Shown one piece after another: positions 57,195 to 64,000 of a stretch of 64,000 nucleotides of DNA. The stretch's first letter is position 1. Each line of letters opens with the position of its first letter. Below the pieces are notes generated by a model. The model was not told the DNA's origin. It saw nothing but the letters and a program-made list of their open reading frames with translations, and did no database searches. The stretch is from Trifolium pratense (lineage: Eukaryota > Streptophyta > Magnoliopsida > Fabales > Fabaceae), in the NCBI RefSeq assembly GCF_020283565.1, contig NC_060064.1, positions 18,310,337 to 18,374,336 on the forward strand, given 5' to 3'. The position numbers and the translations under genes are program-made.

Positions 57195-60100
57195 TTACCG
57201 CGGCTTTGCACCACCACCACTTTCCTCAAAATTACCGACAGGAGTAGTTGAACCGCTGGCACTCCTTCTGGTTGTAGTTTGCCCTGCGATTGTCCTGCCC
57301 ATGAACTTTCCTGCTCTGCTCAGTCCACTGCCAACCGCACCAAGCCCACTGCCAACAGCGCCGAATCCACTGCCAACAAATCCAGTTCCAGCACCAATTC
57401 CACTTCCTACAAGTCCTGCTCCAGCACCAACTCCACTTCCTACAAGTCCAGCACCAGCAGTAACACCAGAACCAACTAGTCCAGCACCAGCAGTAACACC
57501 AGAACCAACTAGTCCAACACCAGACTCAACTACTGCTGTTGCTCCGTCTAGCGCGTCCATTGTACTTCCTATAACTCCTTCCTCTTTCAGTTTCTTCCTT
57601 TCCTCTAGTATCAATTTCTCTGCTTCTAGTGCAGCCTTCTGTTCTTCCTTGTTAAATTCATGATAGAAGTACTGAAATTCCAATCAGATTATAACACTTT
57701 CAATCAACTGAGACAGCATGTAGTAAATGAATACAGAATAGCAAGAGGGAAATACAAAGGAAGAAATTAGAGCTGTAAAAAGGGCCTTAAGGGGCCGGCC
57801 CTTTAAGGGGCGGACCCACTTATTCCTGATTATTAATTTTATTTAAATTTTAAACACAGTTTTTTTAGGGTGCCGATCGTGGACAGTGCTGATTGAAGAA
57901 AACGAGAATAAGTTCACGACACTAGAAAAGTTGTTTAAAATTTAAATAAAATTAATAATCAGGAATAAGTGGGTCCGCCCCTTAAAGGGCCGGCCCCTTA
58001 AGGCCCTTTTTACAGCTCTAGAAGAAATAAATGTTACTCTTCCTTAGAAATTTTGTAATGATGTCATCACCTACACAAACAAACAAATGCAAACATCTCT
58101 ATATCATAAAAGAAATAGAATGTTTCATTACTGTAGTTTTGGATGTATAAAGCCACACATTTCAAGAACTTGTGACGTAATTAGGCTTTTATGCACTCAA
58201 AATCATAAAGTAATAGAGTCCCAAATTTCTTTTGAGAAATGGAGAGGATCTCTACTTAACAAATGCATGTCTATTTATTACCTTTATTCTCAAGGTTCCT
58301 CGATCCTTTTTATCTTTCACTTTCAGTGTATCAAGCGATGACAGAAGCCTCACTTCCATTTCCTTTTCAGTTTCTGCTTTCAAGTCAATAAGTGGCAATT
58401 TTGCTATTCCCAGTCGTTTATCTTGCCCAATGTCTTCATCAAAAACCTATTTGCAGAGCCATGAAAATCTTGTATTCTTATTTTATTAAATCAATCATGG
58501 CATAGAAACAGTTTAACGAGAACTGTGCATTTATGTGGAGAAAAATAAACCAAAATATTAACATGCGTAGCTTATAGAAACAAATCAATGAAAGGTTAAG
58601 GGCAGAAGATAAGTGTATATTTGGTTTGAGAAAAAACCCATTGATTGTTATTCATAATAGTATAGTTTTGGGAAATAAAATTGTATCCGCTTTTATTTTT
58701 ACAAAAACTTATAAGAGAAAAACTCAATAACGTGATAATAACTGAATGATAATTTTGAAAAATTTCCATTACTTGTCAAATAAAAAATTTGAACAGATTA
58801 TATGTAGAGTATTTTCATGTTAATATACTAAATATATCCGGAAAAATGAATTCCTAACACAAATGTCTTATTTCTTCCATAAGTGAAGAGGATATAATCT
58901 ACTTTCCTTGAGCTAGTGAAAGCAAATTGTCAGTAACAACGCAGAATAAAGTAGCACAAGAGTAAAAAAGTATTAGTTGGATTCAATAACATTCGTTAGC
59001 AAATTCTCAAACCTCGAGAATGAGTGACTGCGTCTCCTTGTCTTCTGCAATCAAGTCAAATTCCTCATTCCAAACTGGATTCAAGTTGTTATCAATAACC
59101 TTTGTTTTAACTTTAAACAATGGTCGAATATGCACAACTACATAAGGATCAGACTTCCCAATCATTTCCATATTCTTTAGATCATTTGCTTTTATTACAG
59201 TCACGTGAAGTCTTCCCTGGGGTTTAAGCTCCAGTTCACTGCAAAAGACAAGGGTGTTTAAGCAATTTAAAATGTTTGAGCATTAACATTGAAATTGTTT
59301 TCCCTTCTTTCAAAATAACGAAGGAGACAAAAACAATGAAAGGAAAGAAATTTTTCTTGAGTGATACATCCACACGAATACCACCAAGATATGTTTTAAG
59401 CTGCATTCGGGAAGAAAACAGAACAAAATAAGATTCATATTACCTGGTATCAACAGGAATACCACCAAGTGGAACAACAATCCTATGAGGCCATTGGAGC
59501 ATATCGGTAACAATTGAGGTCACGGTATCCTATGAAATGGTGGGTAAAATTAGAGTGCATTATGAGAATTAGTTCAAAATGAGTTAAATGGTAAAAAGGG
59601 CAAGCTCACAAATTAGAACTTACATCAATCATATCTGAAATTCCAGGAAGCGCCGTCAAACTTCCACCAACTGCCTTCAGAGTGTAATCAATTCTAGGCT
59701 TTGGCTGATTAAATGTTTAATGTAAAAGTCAGTAACTCCAAGACCGATAATTAAAAATCAGTGTCCCAAGTAATGCAGAATTTAATTAGAATATTGATTA
59801 AGGCCAAGGAAATGGAACACATAAATTATAAACAATCTTGTCCCAGTCCACTTAATTCAAAATCTAAGAATGGGCATTGTCCTATTAGTGTTGGCCCTAG
59901 CATCTTCCTACGATGATAAATCAGTAAACCACTGAAGTGGATAGTAAATGCGGTGAACATAAGTTCGATACGAAGTGATCAATTATCTAACCCTTTCAGT
60001 TTTTGCTTAAATAATTGTGCTAGTTCTTAAATCAATTTCATTTTGTGGGAAAACAAAGTAATTAATGCCACACAATCATAAAGTCAATGGGGTCTGTCCA

Positions 60101-63100
60101 CTAATTTTAGATTGATTTCTGGATCCCACAAAAGGGCTTTCACAAACAAAATTGTAAACACCCCCTCCCCGAATGGTTACCTCAGCAAGTAGGGCAACGA
60201 CAACAGCAGAAATGCAGGGGATCTCGTCAGTAAGTTGGAATATAACACGGATAATGGTGAAAACCTGGAGATCCTTCAACTGAAGCGAAAAACAATAGCA
60301 ATCAAAATTTCAAAAATTCCTCAGTGACATGAATTCAATCTAGAAACACAGCTTAGTCTAACCTGAATAGGAATTGACGCAACAAGGGCTTCAACAGCCA
60401 AAACAATATTGGGATCACCGCCCCAACGGAAATCAATGTCCATTGTTATTTGACCTTTTTTAAGATTCTGAACACGAATACCTGCATGGATGAACAAATT
60501 ATGCATGTATTATTTCTTCATATACAAAAGTTGACATTTTTGTTCTGCCTTATTGAACAGTACTGACAGGTGTAACCCATAAGTCAAACAGTTTTAATAA
60601 CAATCTCATCAATGCTGTCCACATTTTCATATATTTGTAGATTCTAATAAGAAATATTGTTGTTACAAGGCTTATGTTGTATATCACAAACCTGAAGTAT
60701 TTTTTCATAAAACTACAAACTGCAAATTTTATTGATCTGTTTCATATAATTAATTATTCAAGACATATCAAATCTTGAATCTCACAAAATAGTTTATTTC
60801 CAAAATTTTGATTCCAAATGGCAGTCGTTGCTTGATATGTCACATGTAAGTAAAACTTTAGCCATGGACTTAGGATTGTGGCATGCCATGACCTTGGACC
60901 TCACTGAACATTTTAATACCAAGAAAAATACAAAATGCATTGTTACTTGTTAGTTAACAAAGATCCTGGCCCCCCTCTTTCAAACAAATTAAAAAGTAGT
61001 TTCCATCATAACAGTTGATGGTCAGAAGGTTTTCTAAAAAGAAGACCGAGGTTCCTTCTCATTATGAACTTCAATTGATGATAGGGACTTTTTTAACTCA
61101 GGGAAGTTTAGGTTATAATAGTCGTGCATTGGTTCTATTTCGTGTTATATGTTTACATGAACTCCTCTGCAAATTTGAAAACAGAACTCTAAATTTTTCT
61201 TATCAAAATATTAAAACAAAGAAAATGAAGAATGAACTTCAGACAACAGACAGTAAACTTTAACATAGTAAGTCAAAGTGCCTCAAAATGAACCAAAACT
61301 CTCCAATATCATTGGATATCAATTATAAAACCCACTTCAAGCAACCATGGAAAGAGTGTCAATGAGAAGCCACAAGTATAACCTAATCACATTACATAAC
61401 AAGGCCACAGGAATAAAAAAATATGGGCTTTCCTCTCCAACCAAATTAAGTTACAGGAGATAAAGGGAGAAGAGAAAAACATCATGCATTATGATATTGT
61501 CATGTTTGGCCCCCTTAAAAATGTTATAAACACGGTTAAAAAGTATAAAACAAAAATGGATACGAAGTTTTGGATAACTTGCATTGGAGAAACTTTTGTT
61601 GCATATGAAGCAGCCTAAAAGAACTGTTGTCAAAATAAATGACATGTCAACCTCGTTATCTGAATTTATACACAGCATTAGTACGATCAGCAGGGAAAGG
61701 AATAAAACCAACAATAACCGAAGCCTTTTAATTTAACAACCAACACCATAATGTGCAAACAGGAAAAGGAATGAAGAAAGGAATCTCTGTGGATTGGTAC
61801 CTTCAATTTTTGGAGCTACATTTCCAAGGGACAGCTTACTGAACTTTAACGAAGAAATTCCAGGAGGTCTATACTCTTCTAATAGTGGTTCAACAGATTC
61901 TCTTATCACCATAGTTGCTGCCTAAAAAAGCAAATACAAACAAGATCAAGATAATGTCATTTATTTAAGCAACGTATGAACACCCCTCCTGAAGGAAGAT
62001 TAGGAACGAAAACCAAAGTTTAAAGGTCTCATGGAGCTTGAGCACAAGAGGGTTTATGTCTAAGGAAAGCAAGGTGCATATTGCAAAGAACATAACTAGT
62101 TTTTTTAATCATAGATTTTATCAGAATCAAATATTTGTGGTTTTGATTTTTGAGTTTCTAAACTTATCAATTAAGAATCCGGAATTTAGTGTCTACCCAT
62201 AATCGACTTTCTCTCATTCAAACTGAACAATTGGAGTGTTAGAAACAATGTAATTCATACCATAACAAATAAACAAACTAATTCTAATTATTGCATAAAA
62301 TATATTAAATAACATCCTACAGAAACAAGGGAAACATCAAGAACTAACCTGTAAAATAATAAATCTAATAAGAAATCAATAAACATCACAAAAACTGTTC
62401 TATATATTTTTTATTTATTATACAAACAAGTTTACTCACATCTGCCACAAATGGCCACAATTTGGACAGCAGCTTGTTTAGCCATTTCACCTGAAAAGCC
62501 CATCAACAAGGGTGATAAATTGGTTTTGCAATCCATTTTTTGCTTAAAAATATAGGAAGGATCATACATGGGGAACATACATAGTATACGAACCAAGAAA
62601 CAATAAATATAGTTTCTAAATTTAAATTTAGTTGCATCATTCATACATGATGCATTGCTAATGCCTAATAATATGATAGGATTGTTTGTAAAATCATTTC
62701 AGTATAAAGCTAAGTATCACAACAAGAGATGATAATAAAACCTGCTCATATACAGGGAAAGATATCCATTCAGGTAAATTTTCACCACAAATTTTCTTTA
62801 ATTCATCTCTATTAAGGGATCCAAGGAGTTTAATGTCAACTGCCTGCAGAGAAAAATGAATAATGTTAACACAAGAATAAAAATTACATCCACAAATTAA
62901 TACACGGCATTTCTTGTTAGTGCTGTAATATTTAACATAATAGGAGTCCTAAAAAGTTTTAATTTTCCATTTTCCTTTTCATTCCCTTGTACAATGTCTC
63001 AAGTTTGAGTGTAGTGAATGGAAAAACAGAATAGGCATTGGAGAGCTTTTCACCTTAAATGGTCCACCTGAATTGACCGGAATTAATCGAGTCTAATGTG

Positions 63101-63610
63101 GCTTTCGAATAGCAGCAGTCTAAGACCAAAAATATAACACAATGGGGAATTTGTAGGAAACTAAGAATCCTAAAGAATCCCCCTTTCATTATAACCCTAT
63201 CCAATTTGGTTGTTTTGAGCTACAAAATGTTTCACAAATTCTCCCAGTAAATCATATTCAAAGTCATAATATTGCAACCTTATATTATATGATTCTTTTT
63301 ACACATGCATCACTAATAACTCAAATTGCACACTAATATGTTATTGGTTTTCAAATCTAATAATTTCAAAGCTACTATGAACTACTATATAAACTATGAT
63401 ATATCACTCGCACACTGATCATATCTTAATTCATCAAATTTATCTCGGCGGCATTGTTGATTCCAAGAAAATGAATAACATTGATCAACAAAATCCAAAA
63501 TTTACCTTTGCAATTCGGTTGGCGCTTCTGTATCTGATCATTCGCTCCAATCCAGCCATCAATCCAATGCCGAATAGCACCCCAAGAAAAATGCCAAAAA
63601 ACAAACCCAT
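57195..63610 (-). CDS. NTMC2T4: SMP and C2 domain membrane-tethering protein, NTMC2T4/CLB (SYT7) type
   Basis: Eleven minus-strand exons: 63610-63506, 62843-62742, 62490-62440, 61921-61801, 60481-60363, 60279-60181, 59704-59624, 59529-59444, 59238-59013, 58446-58282 and 57671-57195. They sum to 1632 nt and 543 residues, all phases fit and all introns are GT-AG. The protein starts with a membrane anchor (MGLFFGIFLGVLFGIGLMAG), then an SMP lipid-transfer domain (EWISFPVYEQVKWLNKLLSK to about residue 250), one C2 domain (NDLKNMEMIGKSDPYVVVHI) and a charged helix (YHEFNKEEQKAALEAEKL) followed by about 90 residues of GLVGSG repeats. Plant relatives sit at endoplasmic reticulum contact sites; Arabidopsis CLB was also reported to affect thalianol synthase expression. 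The first exon carries the start codon because it encodes the complete anchor. The glycine-rich tail is encoded by a small repeat array. Confidence 0.92.
57365..57545 (-). repeat. Coding minisatellite for GLVGSG repeats
   Basis: On the minus strand, 30-36 bp units encode VGSGVTAGAGL, VGSGVTAGAGL, VGSGVGAGAGL, VGSGIGAGTGF and VGSGFGA. Two neighbouring units are nearly identical in DNA (CCAGCACCAGCAGTAACACC twice on the plus strand), showing recent duplication. Confidence 0.9.
57768..58020. mobile_element. hAT-type MITE with perfect 89-bp inverted repeats
   Basis: Arms 57768-57856 and 57932-58020 are exact reverse complements over 89 bp, with a 75-bp loop. The termini TAGAGCTGTAAAAAGG and an exact 8-bp duplication GAAGAAAT (57760-57767 and 58021-58028) indicate hAT. 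The arms contain GGGGCCGGCCC and CCCTTTAAGGGG palindromes. It lies in the last intron of the NTMC2T4-like gene, and the perfect arms imply a recent insertion. Confidence 0.95.
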
Positions 63611-64000
63611 TTTTACAAACACCTTCAATACACAATTGATCAAAACATTATTAAAGTTGATGAAAAAAGATCACAAGCATGCAAATCAATACAATGATGA
63701 AGCTAGATTAGAAACTTACAATGCGTGTAAGGAAAAGATCACAAAGAATGAAATGAATGCTAATTAGGAAATGGATCGCAAAAGTGTAACCGAAAGAAGA
63801 AGAGTATATATAATGTGATTCAGGAGTCTGTAACTGAATGTGGTTCGAAACTGTAATATTGTTTTCTTGACTGTTACGTCGATGTGAAGGATTGTTAAAG
63901 ATTCTTTTGTCTCTTCCGTTCCGACACAAGATTGGAAAGAGAAACGAGAGTGTTCAAATCGATCACCATTAATCAATAATCACCGTTGCCTTTTTTGGTA
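63611..64000 (-). promoter_or_regulatory. 5' UTR and promoter region of the NTMC2T4-like gene
   Basis: The sequence upstream of the start codon at 63610 is presumed leader and promoter, cut off by the window edge. A TATATATA-like word (about 63803-63812) is the only core-promoter candidate. No other gene is seen. Confidence 0.4.

Noticed and set aside
57154..57663. A 169-residue Pro/Ser-rich frame on the plus strand
   Set aside because: It is the antisense shadow of the glycine-rich last exon of the NTMC2T4-like gene.
62432..62644. A 70-residue frame on the minus strand
   Set aside because: It overlaps a 51-nt exon of the NTMC2T4-like gene in a different frame and runs into introns.

Overview
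This is a 64 kb piece of AT-rich plant nuclear DNA. All genes are split by GT-AG introns. The protein families (MIKC MADS-box, GT8 galacturonosyltransferase, CYP76-type P450, SMP/C2 lipid-transfer protein) and the repeats (Cassandra 5S retrotransposon, TRIMs, Helitron, Stowaway and hAT MITEs, tRNA-derived SINEs) point to a eudicot. The repeat style and the AGL6 protein suggest a papilionoid legume; that last step is inference from memory.

Layout. 1-8999: retrotransposon debris: a largely non-coding minus-strand LTR element, then a decayed minus-strand copia fragment with a Cassandra element inserted in it. This stretch is probably intron 1 of the next gene, whose MADS exon is not in the window. 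9000-25859 (+): exons 2-7 of a SOC1/TM3-clade MADS-box gene. Its second intron is about 14.3 kb and is filled by a 6.3 kb Helitron (9693-16005) carrying an RPA/DUF223 fragment, two miniature TRIMs, a TIR element and a hAT MITE. A further hAT element lies in a later intron. 25860-36713: intergenic DNA with a 2.4 kb solo LTR and another hAT-type element. 36714-42867 (+): a complete 8-exon AGL6-like MADS-box gene. 45191-49269 (+): a complete 10-exon GAUT1-like galacturonosyltransferase gene with one GC-AG intron. 50097-55094 (-): a two-exon 2-hydroxyacid dehydrogenase gene (HPR/HPPR type). Its single 4 kb intron contains, on the opposite strand, a complete two-exon CYP76-type P450 gene (50988-53998). 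57195-63610 (-): a complete 11-exon SMP+C2 protein gene of the NTMC2T4/CLB (SYT7) type.

The SOC1-AGL6 tandem with GAUT1, HPR-like, CYP76 and NTMC2T4 matches, from memory, genes that in Arabidopsis are split between two paralogous segments: At2g45.5-45.7 (SOC1, AGL6, a hydroxyacid dehydrogenase, CYP76Cs) and At3g61.0-61.1 (AGL13, GAUT1, NTMC2T4). The window therefore looks like a less fractionated version of that ancestral block. The genes do not form one pathway. The two MADS factors belong to the flowering and floral-identity network, GAUT1 makes pectin in the Golgi, and NTMC2T4-type proteins act at membrane contact sites. I found no wholly new system. The most unusual items are the antisense P450 nested in the dehydrogenase intron and the many small transposons whose exact ends and target duplications can be read directly.
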